From Myxococcaceae bacterium JPH2 (lineage in GTDB: Bacteria > Myxococcota > Myxococcia > Myxococcales > Myxococcaceae): a stretch of 64,000 nucleotides of DNA. The position numbers and the translations under genes were made by a program. How positions within the stretch are numbered: the stretch's first letter is position 1; each line of letters begins with the position of its first letter. Shown piece after piece: positions 43,624 to 52,390 of this stretch. Location: the NCBI GenBank assembly GCA_016458225.1, contig JAEMGR010000014.1, forward strand, positions 62,001-126,000. The letters are read 5' to 3'. The notes beneath the pieces are model-generated. The model searched no databases. It had not been told where the DNA came from and was given only the letters and a program-made list of their open reading frames with translations.

Positions 43624-44772
43624 ATGACGGTGGCGATGCCGGGAGGACCGCTCACGCCGCAGCCCGCGCTCGACCTGCGGCGTCGGCTGGCCACGGAGGC
43701 GCTCGGGTGTGGCCTGCTCGTCGTGGCGCTGGATGGCGCGCACCACCTCGCCGAGCACCTGGGCGCGGGGCCCGCGGAGGGCCGCCTCTTCATGTCGCTG
43801 GCGGCGGGCGCCGTCCTCGCCTGCCTCATGGGCGTGCTGCGCCCGTTCTCTGGTGCACACTTCAACCCGGCGCTCACCTTCGCGGACGCGCTGGGAGACG
43901 GGACACCGTGGCGCGAGCTGCCGCGCTACGCGCTCGCGCAGCTCCTCGGGAGCCTGGTGGGTCGGCTCGTCGCGCACCTCATGTGCGGCGAGCCCCTGCT
44001 GCTCGCCACGCGCATGCCCGCGGCCAGCGGCGCCCAGTTCCTCACCGAGATGGTGGCGACCTTCGGCCTGCTCGTGGTGGTGCGTGGCTGCGTGCGAACG
44101 CGGCCCGCCGCCACGCCCCTGGCCATCGCGGCCTACGTGGCCGCCACCGTCTGGTTCACCGACTCGCGCTCGCTGGCCAACCCGGCGCTGGTGCTGGCCC
44201 GCGCCGCCAGCGCGCGCCTGGGCGTCATCCGTCCCATGGAGGTCGAGTCCTTCGTGGCGGCACAGCTGCTCGGCGCCGCGCTCGCGGTGGGCCTCTTCCG
44301 CTGGCTGCTCGCGCCTCGGGAGCGAGTGGGTCCGCGCCTTCCCGAGACGGTCGTCTTCGAGAGCGCCGTCGCCGGTCCGGCCCAGCTGGCCGCCGCCCTC
44401 TTCAACACGCTCGCGCACCCCGAACGGGCCCGCGCCGAGGTGGCGCCCTCCCCCCCGTCGGGTGAGGAGCTGCCCGCCACCGTGAGCGCGCTGATGAAGG
44501 AGGCAGGGCTGCGTCCCGCGCCGCTCCACGCGCGCGGCGAGCTGCCTGGGCGGATCATCCTCCTGGAACTCTCTGGCGCCGCGCCGGGCCTGGACACGCG
44601 CCTGCGCGAGTGCTGGCAGCTCCCCGCCGTCTCCCCGTCGAATGAAGCCGGTGCGCGCGCCCTGCACACCGCGCTGCGCGCCCACCTTCAACGGCTGCTC
44701 GCCAAGCAGGGCTGGGAGCGGCTGCACGTCGTCGGAGGCACCTCGTCCGAGGGGCCTCGTCCCACGTCCTGA
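43624..44772 (+). CDS. Aquaporin-family channel fused to a degenerate ArsC-like domain
   Basis: A 382-residue inner-membrane protein. Residues about 18-232 form a MIP channel with six membrane segments and two half-helices: NPA at 81-83 (GAHFNPALT) and NPA at 186-188 (SLANPALV). Residues about 240-375 align by eye with low-molecular-weight phosphatase-type arsenate reductases: VVFESAVAGPAQLAAALFNT stands where FVCTGNSARSQMAEALF is expected, so the catalytic Cys is Ser247 and the P-loop Arg is missing. Active aquaglyceroporin-ArsC fusions are known in actinobacteria such as Salinispora. Here the reductase part should be inactive. GGGGAGGTCGGGGCG precedes the ATG. Confidence 0.78.
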   Translation: MTVAMPGGPLTPQPALDLRRRLATEALGCGLLVVALDGAHHLAEHLGAGPAEGRLFMSLAAGAVLACLMGVLRPFSGAHFNPALTFADALGDGTPWRELPRYALAQLLGSLVGRLVAHLMCGEPLLLATRMPAASGAQFLTEMVATFGLLVVVRGCVRTRPAATPLAIAAYVAATVWFTDSRSLANPALVLARAASARLGVIRPMEVESFVAAQLLGAALAVGLFRWLLAPRERVGPRLPETVVFESAVAGPAQLAAALFNTLAHPERARAEVAPSPPSGEELPATVSALMKEAGLRPAPLHARGELPGRIILLELSGAAPGLDTRLRECWQLPAVSPSNEAGARALHTALRAHLQRLLAKQGWERLHVVGGTSSEGPRPTS

Positions 44773-44801
44773 ACCCATCGCCTCGCAAGGACTCGCTCCA
44801 C

Positions 44802-46082
44802 ATGGAAGGACTTCCTCCCGTCGTCACCTGGCCGCCGCTGCAGACGCTGATGCGCCTGACGCTCGCGCTCGCGGTGGGTCTGTTCGTCGGCCTGGAGCGG
44901 GAGTGGCGTGGCAAGGAGGCGGGCCTGCGCACGTTCGGCTTCGCCGCGCTCTTGGGCGGCATGGGGGGACTGCTCGGCCCGAACTTCGCGCTGCTCAGCG
45001 TCGCGCTGTTGGGCGTGCTGCTCTGCTTCCTCAACTGGCAGTCGCTGCGCGCGAATGGCACCGCGGAGCTGACCACGTCGGCGGCGCTGCTGGTGACGGG
45101 ACTGACGGGCGTGCTGTGCGGCCTGGGCCACACCGTCACACCGGCGGCGGTGGGCGTGACGACGGCGGGCCTGCTCGCGTGGAAGGAGCGGCTCGCCACC
45201 TTCAGCCACAAGATCACCGCCGAGGAGCTGCGCTCGGCCATCCTGCTGGCCATCCTCGCGTTCGCCGTCTACCCGATGCTGCCCGCGCAGCCGGTGGACC
45301 CGTGGGGCCTCATCGCGCCCCGAGGCGCGTGGGTGACGGTGGTGCTCATCGCGGCCATCGGCTTCGTCAACTACCTCTTGTGGAAGGTGTTCGGCGCGCA
45401 CGGCGTGGAGGTGACGGGCTTCCTGGGCGGCCTCGTCAACAGCACCGTCACGGTGGCGGAGCTGGCCAACCGCGTGCGCGAGACGGCCGGGCGCCTGCTC
45501 GACGCGGCGTATCGCGGCGTCATGCTGGCCACGTCCGCCATGGCGCTGCGCAACGCGGTGCTGCTGGGGCTGTTGTCCTTCCACGCGCTGGTGGACTCGG
45601 CGCTGCCGCTGGCGCTCATCTTGCTGTCGAGCACGGGGCTCGCGCTGGTGCGCACCCGCGCCATTCCGCTTCCCGAGAGCGAGGCCCCGGCCCTGCCCCT
45701 CAAGTCTCCGTTCTCGCTGCCGTCGGCCCTCAAATTCGGGCTCATCTTCCTGGTGCTCCAGGTGGTGGGCACGGTGGGGCAGCACCTGTTGGGACGCGCG
45801 GGCTTCTACGCCGTCAGCGCGGTGGGCGGGCTCGTCTCCAGCGCCTCGGCGGTGGCCTCGGCCGCGTCGCTCTGCGCGAACGGCACCATCTCCGCCACCA
45901 CCGCGGGCGTGGGCGCCATCATCGCGTCGCTGGCGAGCGCGCTCATCAACTTCATCCTCGTGGCGCGCGTGTCCAACGAGCGCATGCTGACGCTCCGCCT
46001 GGGCCGCGCGCTGGGTGTCGTCTTCGTGCTGGGGCTCGCCGGCGCGCTCGTGCAGTCGCACCTGCCGTCGCTGATGCCGTGA
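44802..46082 (+). CDS. MgtC/SapB-family membrane protein with DUF4010 domain
   Basis: A 426-residue inner-membrane protein with about twelve hydrophobic segments. The N-terminal MgtC/SapB part (LTLALAVGLFVGLEREWRGK, LRTFGFAALLGGMGG) has the charged GLEREW motif after the first helix; the DUF4010 part follows (FVNYLLWKVFGAHGVEVTGF, LGGLVNSTVTVAELANRV). Such proteins are implicated in cation or envelope homeostasis, without a defined substrate. It starts 30 bases after the aquaporin fusion, so the two likely form an operon. Confidence 0.88.
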   Translation: MEGLPPVVTWPPLQTLMRLTLALAVGLFVGLEREWRGKEAGLRTFGFAALLGGMGGLLGPNFALLSVALLGVLLCFLNWQSLRANGTAELTTSAALLVTGLTGVLCGLGHTVTPAAVGVTTAGLLAWKERLATFSHKITAEELRSAILLAILAFAVYPMLPAQPVDPWGLIAPRGAWVTVVLIAAIGFVNYLLWKVFGAHGVEVTGFLGGLVNSTVTVAELANRVRETAGRLLDAAYRGVMLATSAMALRNAVLLGLLSFHALVDSALPLALILLSSTGLALVRTRAIPLPESEAPALPLKSPFSLPSALKFGLIFLVLQVVGTVGQHLLGRAGFYAVSAVGGLVSSASAVASAASLCANGTISATTAGVGAIIASLASALINFILVARVSNERMLTLRLGRALGVVFVLGLAGALVQSHLPSLMP

Positions 46083-46093
46083 CGCAGGTGAGG

Positions 46094-46115
46094 CCGGGCC
46101 CTCGCGCGGGCCCGG
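46094..46115. terminator. Bidirectional terminator hairpin
   Basis: Perfect 8-bp stem CCGGGCCC/GGGCCCGG with a 6-base loop, between the stop of the MgtC-like gene (46082) and the stop of the convergent kinase gene (46116). Confidence 0.55.
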
Positions 46116-47606
46116 TCAGAAGCGATCCGGCTCCGGAATGGGAGCCGAGGCGACCCGGTCCGCGATGGGCGGTTGCAGCGGCAGCACCACGATGAAGCGC
46201 GAGCCGCTGCCGTAATCGCTCTCCACCCACACGCGACCGCCGTGCGCCTGCACCAGGCTCTTGACGATGGCGAGCCCCAGCCCCGCGCCGCCGTACTCGC
46301 GCGTCGAGCTGCCATCGACCTGGTAGAAGCTCTGGAAGATGCGCTCGAACTCCTCGGTGCGGATGCCGACCCCGTTGTCCTCGACGGTGATGCGGTAGCC
46401 CGCGGCGCCCAGCTCCGCCTGCGCGCCCGCCTCGGACAGCCGCACGCGCACGCGCCCGCCCGGAGGCGTGAACTTCACCGCGTTGGCCAGCAGGTTCACC
46501 ACCACCTGCCGCAGCTTCTCCATGTCTCCGGCCAACCGAGGCTGCGGCAAGCCGGGCACCTGCACGTCCAGCGCCAGGCTCTTGCGCTGCGCCTGGGGCG
46601 ACACGCTCGACACCGCGGTCTGGATGACCTGCCCCAGGTCCACCGGCGCCATGGCCAACCGCAGCCGGCCCGCCTCAATCTGGCTCAGGTCCAGCAGCGA
46701 GGAGATGAGGTTGAGCAGCGTCTCGCCCTTCTCCACGATGGTGCGCACATACTGGAGCTGCTCGACGTTGAGCGCGCCCGCCAGCCCCTCCGCGAGCATC
46801 TCCGAGTAGCCCAGGATGGACGCGAGCGGCGTGCGCAGCTCATGGCTCACGGTGCCGAGGAAGCTCGACTTCAGCCGGTCCAGCTCCTTGAGCCGCGCGT
46901 TGGCCTGCACGAGCCGCGTGTTCTGCGACTCCAGCTCGCGGTGCGTCTCCAGCATCGCCTCGATGTGGACCTGCGTCGTCAGGTACGTCTTCTGCCCGCT
47001 CGCCACGAGCGCGCCCAGCACCTGTCCGAAGTGGGCCAGCACCTGCGCCGCCGTGCGCTCGGGGGCGCGGCGCACCTTGGCCACCAGCTCGCGGGCGCGC
47101 GCCAGGTCCAGCCCTTCGATGTCCGTCAGCGTGTGGGGGAAGTCGTCCAGCTCCTCGGGGGTGAAGGGCCCCAGGATGACGCGCCCGAGCAGGTCCCCTT
47201 CCCAACGGATGGGCATCACCACGTAGCGCAGGCCGGTGAAGCAGGGCATCGCCACGAGCCCGGCGGACTCGGCCTCCTCGGCGTCCGCCACGCGCGCGCC
47301 CAGGTTGGGCACCACCGGTCCGTCCTTCACCCGCGCCACGGTGGCGACACAGCGCGCGCGGCCCTCGGGGAAGGAGAAGACATACGCGCAGAAGTCGCCG
47401 TGCCCCACCTTCACGTCCGCGAGCTTCGAGCCGCGAGCGTCCAGCACCTTGATGCCCACGCGGTACAGGTCGCTGAAGCTCTTCACCACGTCCGCGAAGG
47501 AAGGGAGGTCCAGCAAGTCCCCGAGCGACAGGCGCCGCTGCAACACCGACTCCCTGCGCCCCGCGCTCCCCGCGTCCGGTGGCCCGCCCCCCGCTGCCCC
47601 GCTCAT
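46116..47606 (-). CDS. Sensor histidine kinase with PocR domain
   Basis: A 496-residue soluble kinase. Residues about 28-200 form a PocR sensory domain (LGDLLDLPSFADVVKSFSDL, CAYVFSFPEGRARC, CFTGLRYVVMPI with Cys122), a domain that binds small organic ligands or metals in other proteins. A coiled coil (about 215-250) leads to HisKA with His255 in SHELRTPLASILGYSEML and an ATPase domain with LLANAVKFTPPGG, DNGVGI and GAGLGLAIVKSL. No membrane segment. Its ATG overlaps the stop of the MglA-like GTPase gene (ATGA), so the two are translationally coupled. No receiver gene is adjacent. Confidence 0.88.
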   Translation of the reverse strand: MSGAAGGGPPDAGSAGRRESVLQRRLSLGDLLDLPSFADVVKSFSDLYRVGIKVLDARGSKLADVKVGHGDFCAYVFSFPEGRARCVATVARVKDGPVVPNLGARVADAEEAESAGLVAMPCFTGLRYVVMPIRWEGDLLGRVILGPFTPEELDDFPHTLTDIEGLDLARARELVAKVRRAPERTAAQVLAHFGQVLGALVASGQKTYLTTQVHIEAMLETHRELESQNTRLVQANARLKELDRLKSSFLGTVSHELRTPLASILGYSEMLAEGLAGALNVEQLQYVRTIVEKGETLLNLISSLLDLSQIEAGRLRLAMAPVDLGQVIQTAVSSVSPQAQRKSLALDVQVPGLPQPRLAGDMEKLRQVVVNLLANAVKFTPPGGRVRVRLSEAGAQAELGAAGYRITVEDNGVGIRTEEFERIFQSFYQVDGSSTREYGGAGLGLAIVKSLVQAHGGRVWVESDYGSGSRFIVVLPLQPPIADRVASAPIPEPDRF

Positions 47607-48310
47607 GGCCTGCCTCCACTCGCGGAGGGCTGATAGCGGCTCTCCAGCGTGGTGCCACTGAGGTCCATCTGCCGGAAAATCTGTCCGAGGAACTCGTCCT
47701 CGGAGAGCCCCACGTTGCGCGTCAGGTGCGCCCGGGACTCCAGGCGGCGGTACGCGGCCTGCGCGACCTCGTGGAAGGTCTCCAGCACGCCCTCGCCCCG
47801 GAGCGCCACCGCGCCCACCACGGGCTGGGAGCCGCGCCGCCGCGCTTCGTCGATCTCCGCGTCGGAGCGAGTGTCGGGCAGATCCCTTTTGTTGAACTGG
47901 ATGATGACCGGCACCTCCCCCGGATCCAGGCCGTTCTCGCGCATGTTCTCCTGGAGGTTTCGCCAGTAGGCGTTGTTCTCCTCCGTGGCCGCGCGCCGAC
48001 TGTCCGCGATGAACACCACCGCGTCCGCGTTCTGCAGAACGATTCTTCGCGTCGCGTTGTGGATGACCTGGCCAGGGACCGTGAACAGCTTCACCTTCAC
48101 CTTGAAGCCGGCCGAGGTACGGAAGAACACCGGCAGGAGGTCGAAGAAGAGTGTCCGGTCGTCATGGGTCTCCACCGCCAGCAGACGACCTCTCACGTCA
48201 GGCCGAGCCCGCGTGTGCAGATGACGCAGATTCGTCGTCTTCCCGCTCAGGCCGGGGCCGTAGTAGACGATCTTGAGCGTCAGCTCGCGCTGGGCATGGT
48301 TGAGTTGCAC
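47603..48310 (-). CDS. MglA-like small Ras-type GTPase
   Basis: A 235-residue GTPase of the MglA group. P-loop GPGLSGKTTN at 18-27, the MglA-type G3 TVPGQ at 77-81 in place of DxxGQ, and G4 NKRD at 140-143. MglA itself is about 195 residues; this protein has 40 extra C-terminal residues (LSEDEFLGQIFRQMDLSGTT). In M. xanthus MglA sets cell polarity for both motility systems and needs MglB as GAP; no roadblock/MglB gene is adjacent here. GTG start at 48310. The coupled PocR kinase suggests ligand-controlled output. Paralogue function is inferred. Confidence 0.88.
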   Translation of the reverse strand: MQLNHAQRELTLKIVYYGPGLSGKTTNLRHLHTRARPDVRGRLLAVETHDDRTLFFDLLPVFFRTSAGFKVKVKLFTVPGQVIHNATRRIVLQNADAVVFIADSRRAATEENNAYWRNLQENMRENGLDPGEVPVIIQFNKRDLPDTRSDAEIDEARRRGSQPVVGAVALRGEGVLETFHEVAQAAYRRLESRAHLTRNVGLSEDEFLGQIFRQMDLSGTTLESRYQPSASGGRP

Positions 48311-48370
48311 GGGTGGAACTCAGGCTGGCGTGTCGAGTCTGGAGGCCCTACCCCCCGCGCGACGACGCTT

Positions 48371-48379
48371 TTTTATAAT
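48371..48379. promoter_or_regulatory. A/T-rich box between GTPase and GNAT genes
   Basis: TTTTATAAT is a rare A/T island in a GC-rich divergent region. Read on either strand it gives a perfect or near-perfect -10 (TATAAT plus, TATAAA minus), but I see no matching -35 at 17 bases on either side. It is most likely the promoter core of the GTPase gene (64 bases upstream of its start). Confidence 0.4.
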
Positions 48380-48601
48380 GGGAAGGCGCGCGGCGCGGAA
48401 GGCCGGCTGGATGGCGGGCGGGAAGGCGAGGCTCCTCCGCGTGGAATGGGACCGCCCTCGCACGAGGTTCGCACAAGTCCGCCCCCCGACGAGAAGCACG
48501 GAAGTCGCCTCTTACTTGAGAGGACAATGTGCGCCGAATCAGCGCGTGCATGGGTGTGGGGGCTGCGGTTAGGATCGCGGACGCGACGGAGGAGCAAGGC
48601 G

Positions 48602-49138
48602 ATGACGATGAAGCAGGTGGATCCAGGCATGGAGGTAGGCCCCGCGCCGGTGATGGACGTGGCGAGCCTGCCCAATGATCTGGTGAACGCGGTGAAGTTT
48701 GGTCCGCCCACGGACGAGGACCTGACCGCGGTGGCCGCCCTGCGCTCCAGCTCCGAGCCGTGGAAGAGCCGGGGTGAGACGCAGGAAGACAGCCTCAAGG
48801 CCCTGACGCTGCTGAAGTCGTCCATCCACGTCGCCCGCCTCCAGAGCCAGATTGTCGGCTACGTCACCGTGGAGCGCGACGGCCCGGTCCCCGGCGCCGC
48901 CTACCTGCGCAACATCGTGGTGAAGCCGGAGCTGCGCCGCCATGGCCTGGGCGCCATGCTGCTGGACAAGGCCCTCTCGGTGGCGCGCGACATGTACCGC
49001 AAGACCATCGCCCTGCGCGTGGACCCGTCCAACGCGCCGGCCGTGGGCTTCTACCGCAAGGCGGGCTTCACCACCGTCGCCACGGTGGTGTCCAAGAAGT
49101 CCGGCAAGCTCCGCCTGCTGATGTCCCGCGAGCTGTAG
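48602..49138 (+). CDS. GNAT-family N-acetyltransferase
   Basis: A 178-residue acetyl-CoA-dependent acyltransferase. The N-terminal 40 residues are extra; the GNAT core runs from about 40. Motif A is YLRNIVVKPELRRHGLGAML (about 103-122) with the R/Q-x-x-G-x-G/A acetyl-CoA loop as RRHGLGA, and motif B VDPSNAPAVGFYRKAGF. RimI-like in outline, but the substrate is unknown. GGAGCAAGGCG precedes the ATG at 48602. Confidence 0.88.
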   Translation: MTMKQVDPGMEVGPAPVMDVASLPNDLVNAVKFGPPTDEDLTAVAALRSSSEPWKSRGETQEDSLKALTLLKSSIHVARLQSQIVGYVTVERDGPVPGAAYLRNIVVKPELRRHGLGAMLLDKALSVARDMYRKTIALRVDPSNAPAVGFYRKAGFTTVATVVSKKSGKLRLLMSREL

Positions 49139-49153
49139 TCCCCGTTGAACTCC

Positions 49154-49177
49154 GGACGGGAGGCCCTCCTCCCGTCC
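49154..49177 (+). terminator. Terminator hairpin after GNAT gene
   Basis: Perfect 10-bp stem GGACGGGAGG/CCTCCCGTCC with a 4-base loop, 15 bases past the stop. It is followed by C-rich rather than T-rich sequence. Confidence 0.55.
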
Positions 49178-49383
49178 CCCCCTCCGCGCGGGCCTCTTCG
49201 TGAGGCCCCGGAGCCCCTCCCCCCAGTCCGAGTCGCTCCCTCACACCCGAGCGGTCGACCGCGCCCCACGTCCTCGGCCCGAGCCCGCGCGGCCCGACAG
49301 AGCGGCCGGTTCATTCTCGCGACGTGTCGACTATCCTGCGCTCCTCCGCGCCGCGCCTCCCGCGCCGGCCGGTGCGCCATCGC

Positions 49384-51111
49384 ATGAAATCGCTCGCCGA
49401 GCTGCTTCGCCACCTGTCGCGTCCTGGCGTCACCGAGCTGGCCCTGGCCAGCGGCCGTCCCCCGATGATCCGGAGCGGCCAGGGATATGAGCCGGTGGAT
49501 CCCGCCGCGCTCTCCACGGAAGACCTCGTCCGGGCCCTCCAGTCCATGGTGGGACTGGCCCGCGCCTCCAGCGTCTCGGAGACCCCCGCGCAGTGGTCCG
49601 TGAACGCCACGGGCCTGGGGACCATCTCCATCGCGGCGGTGCGCCGGGGCGACCTGATGAACGTGCGGCTCAGCCGCGCCGCCGAGGCCGCCACCACGGC
49701 CCCCGCCCCCGCCGCGGCTCCCGCACCCGCCTCGGCGCCGACTCCCGCCGCGTCCCCCACCCGGCCCGCCGCGGCGGGCCCAACGCCTGCCGTTGGAGCC
49801 CGGCCCGCGGTCCCTTCCGCGCGCCCCACGAACCCCGCCATGCCCGCCGCATCGGTGCCCGGCGCGGAAGTCCGAGCCGGCGCTCCCGCTTCGGCGCCCG
49901 CCCCGGAGGCCCGGCCCACCGCGCGCGCCATCCCCGTCTCGCGCGCGGGTCCCTCCGCGGGCCGTGAGCTGGCCCTGTTGCTGGACGAGGCGAGGCGCTC
50001 GGGAGCGAGCGACCTGCATGTCGTGGCGGGCCGCCCCCCGCTGTTCCGCCTCGTGGGCGAGCTGCGGCCACAGGGCGCGGTGCTGGATGCGTCCACCGTG
50101 GAGCGCATGCTGCTCCCCGTGGTGCCCGAGCGGCTGCGCGCGGTGCTGGAGAAAGACGGGAGCTGCGACTTCGCGCTCGACTCGGCCGAGACGGGGCGCT
50201 TCCGCGTCAACGTGGGCCGCCAGCGCACGGGCCTCAAGGGCGTCTTCCGCGTCATCGGCCGCGAGGTGCCCACGCTGGAGTCGCTGGGCCTGCCGGTGGA
50301 CATCGCGAAGGCCACGCACCATCACCAGGGCCTCATCGTCATCACCGGCCCCTCCGGCCACGGCAAGACGAGCACGCTGGCCGCCATCGTCGACATCATC
50401 AACCGCGAGACGACGCACCACGTGCTCACCGTGGAAGACCCGGTCGAGTACCTGCACCCGCGCAAGCGCGCGCTCATCAGCCAGCGCGAGGTGGGCAGCA
50501 CGACGCGCACCTTCGCCAGCGCGCTGAAGGGCTCGCTGCGTGAGGACCCGGACGTCATCGTGGTGGGCGAGCTGCGCGACACCGAGACGGTGCGCATGGC
50601 GCTCGCGGCCAGTGAGACCGGCCACCTGCTCATCAGCACCATGAACACGCCGAGCGCGGCGAAGACCATCGACCGGCTCATCGACTTGTTTCCTCCCGCG
50701 GATCAGCAGCAGGTGCGACTGTCACTCGCCAGCGGCCTGCGCCTCATCGTGAGCCAGCGCCTCATGGCGAGCGCGGACGGCAAGTCCCTGGTCGCCGCGT
50801 CCGAGGTGCTCCCCGGCTCGGTCGCGTTGGGCAACCTCATCCGCGACAACAAGACGTACCAAATCCCGTCGCTCCAGCAGCGCGGCAAGTCGCTGGGCAT
50901 CATCCGCTTCGAGGACTCGCTGGCGGACATCGTGCGCGCGGGCAAGGTCTCGCTGGAGACGGCGAAGGGCTTCGCCGAGAACCCCGAGGAGCTGGAGGCC
51001 GTGGTGACGGGCAAGCGGGCCGGCGTCAGCGTGGCGCCGCCCCAGACACCGCAGGAAGGTGCGCGGATGCTGTCGAAGATGGGCTCGCTGCTCGGAAAGA
51101 AGGGGGCGTGA
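49384..51111 (+). CDS. PilT-like ATPase with N-terminal extra domain and Pro/Ala linker
   Basis: A 575-residue member of the type II/IV secretion ATPase family. Residues about 1-100 look like a divergent copy of the PilT N-terminal domain (VTELALASGRPPMIRSGQGY, parallel to SDLHVVAGRPPLFRLVGEL later). An Ala/Pro/Thr-rich linker spans about 100-195. From about 200 there is a full PilT-like ATPase: Walker A GPSGHGKTSTLA, which departs from the usual GPTGSGKSTT, and Walker B VIVVGELRDTETVRMAL; the C-terminus follows. By recall M. xanthus has two adjacent PilT paralogues (MXAN_6705/6706) of unknown role. One base separates its stop from the next gene. ATG 49384 chosen by domain content. Confidence 0.85.
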   Translation: MKSLAELLRHLSRPGVTELALASGRPPMIRSGQGYEPVDPAALSTEDLVRALQSMVGLARASSVSETPAQWSVNATGLGTISIAAVRRGDLMNVRLSRAAEAATTAPAPAAAPAPASAPTPAASPTRPAAAGPTPAVGARPAVPSARPTNPAMPAASVPGAEVRAGAPASAPAPEARPTARAIPVSRAGPSAGRELALLLDEARRSGASDLHVVAGRPPLFRLVGELRPQGAVLDASTVERMLLPVVPERLRAVLEKDGSCDFALDSAETGRFRVNVGRQRTGLKGVFRVIGREVPTLESLGLPVDIAKATHHHQGLIVITGPSGHGKTSTLAAIVDIINRETTHHVLTVEDPVEYLHPRKRALISQREVGSTTRTFASALKGSLREDPDVIVVGELRDTETVRMALAASETGHLLISTMNTPSAAKTIDRLIDLFPPADQQQVRLSLASGLRLIVSQRLMASADGKSLVAASEVLPGSVALGNLIRDNKTYQIPSLQQRGKSLGIIRFEDSLADIVRAGKVSLETAKGFAENPEELEAVVTGKRAGVSVAPPQTPQEGARMLSKMGSLLGKKGA

Positions 51112-51112
51112 C

Positions 51113-52219
51113 ATGAGCGCCACGCCGCGAATCGCCTCCTGGTTCGACCAGCTCCTGGAGAAGAAGGGCAGCGACCTGCACCTGAGCATCGGCTATCCGC
51201 CCATGGGCCGCATCCGAGGCGAGCTGACGCCCCTGCGCGAGGAGCCCCTCACCGAGGCCGAGCTGGAGGGCCTGCTCTTCGAGATCGTCACGCCCGAGCA
51301 GAAGCGCCAGATCGTCGAGGAGTTGGACCTCGACTTCGCCTATGGCTACGAGACCAAGGCCCGCTTCCGCGCCAACTACTTCTACAAGATGACGGGCCTG
51401 GCCGCGGTCTTCCGCACCATCCCGAGCAAGGTGCTCACGCTCGAGGACCTCAAGACGCCCGAGGTGGTGCGCAAGCTGGCCGACCGCCGCAGTGGACTCG
51501 TGCTGGTGACGGGCCCGACGGGCAGCGGCAAGTCCACCACCCTGGCCGGGATGATCAACCACATCAACCAGACGCGGCCCGCCCACGTGCTCACCATCGA
51601 GGATCCGGTGGAGTTCGTGCACGAGCCGCTGAAGGCCCAGGTCACCCACCGCGAGGTCGGGCCTCACGCGTCGAGCTTCGCCACCGCCATCCGCTCCGCG
51701 GGCCGCGAGGATCCGAACGTCATCCTCATCGGCGAGCTGCGCACCAACGAGACGATGAAGCTGGCGCTCCAGCTCGCGAGCTTCGGCGTGCTCGTGTTCG
51801 CCACGGTGCACACCAACAGCGCGCCAGCCACCATCGACCGCATCATCAACGCCTTCCCCGCCGACGAGCAGGGGCAGGTGCGCGGAATGCTCGCCGAGAG
51901 CCTCGCGGGCATCGTCGCGCAGCAGCTCATCAAGACGGCGGACGGCAAGGGCCGCGTCGCGGCGCTGGAGATCCTCATCGGCAGCAGCGCCATCGCCGCG
52001 ATGATTCGCGAGGGCAAGGTCTTCCAGATCGCCTCCAAGATGCAGGCGGGGCAGGGCCAGGGCATGCAGACGCTCGACATGCACCTGGAGCGACTGGTGA
52101 AGGACAACGTCATCACGCCCGAGTCCGCGCTGGAGAAGGCCGCGGACAAAGAAAACTTCGTGAAGGTCATCCAGCGCCTCAAGCCCGACTGGGAAATCCC
52201 CGAGTCCGCGAAGGCCTGA
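51113..52219 (+). CDS. PilT-type twitching ATPase paralogue
   Basis: Hexameric retraction-type ATPase, 368 residues, the usual length of PilT. N-terminal domain KKGSDLHLSIGYPPMGRIRG, Walker A GPTGSGKSTTLAG, Asp box (HVLTIEDPVEFVH), Walker B VILIGELRTNETMKLAL and His box ASFGVLVFATVHTNSAPATI. The PilT-diagnostic AIRNLIRE-like retraction helix appears as IAAMIREGKVFQI. It is co-transcribed with the larger paralogue upstream. Whether it retracts pili or serves another machine cannot be said; the main pil cluster is not in the window. Confidence 0.9.
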   Translation: MSATPRIASWFDQLLEKKGSDLHLSIGYPPMGRIRGELTPLREEPLTEAELEGLLFEIVTPEQKRQIVEELDLDFAYGYETKARFRANYFYKMTGLAAVFRTIPSKVLTLEDLKTPEVVRKLADRRSGLVLVTGPTGSGKSTTLAGMINHINQTRPAHVLTIEDPVEFVHEPLKAQVTHREVGPHASSFATAIRSAGREDPNVILIGELRTNETMKLALQLASFGVLVFATVHTNSAPATIDRIINAFPADEQGQVRGMLAESLAGIVAQQLIKTADGKGRVAALEILIGSSAIAAMIREGKVFQIASKMQAGQGQGMQTLDMHLERLVKDNVITPESALEKAADKENFVKVIQRLKPDWEIPESAKA

Positions 52220-52390
52220 CCTCACCCTTCCGCTCAAACTCCGCGAATTCGGCACGCCCCCGCAAACCCAAGCGGGGGTGCTCATGCCGTGCGGGGCCAA
52301 CGCATTGCATCCCCTCCAGGAATCGTCTTTTGTTCGGTTTCACACCAACGCGCCCGTGGTTCGCGGGCACCACCTTTGGAGGGGGAATCC

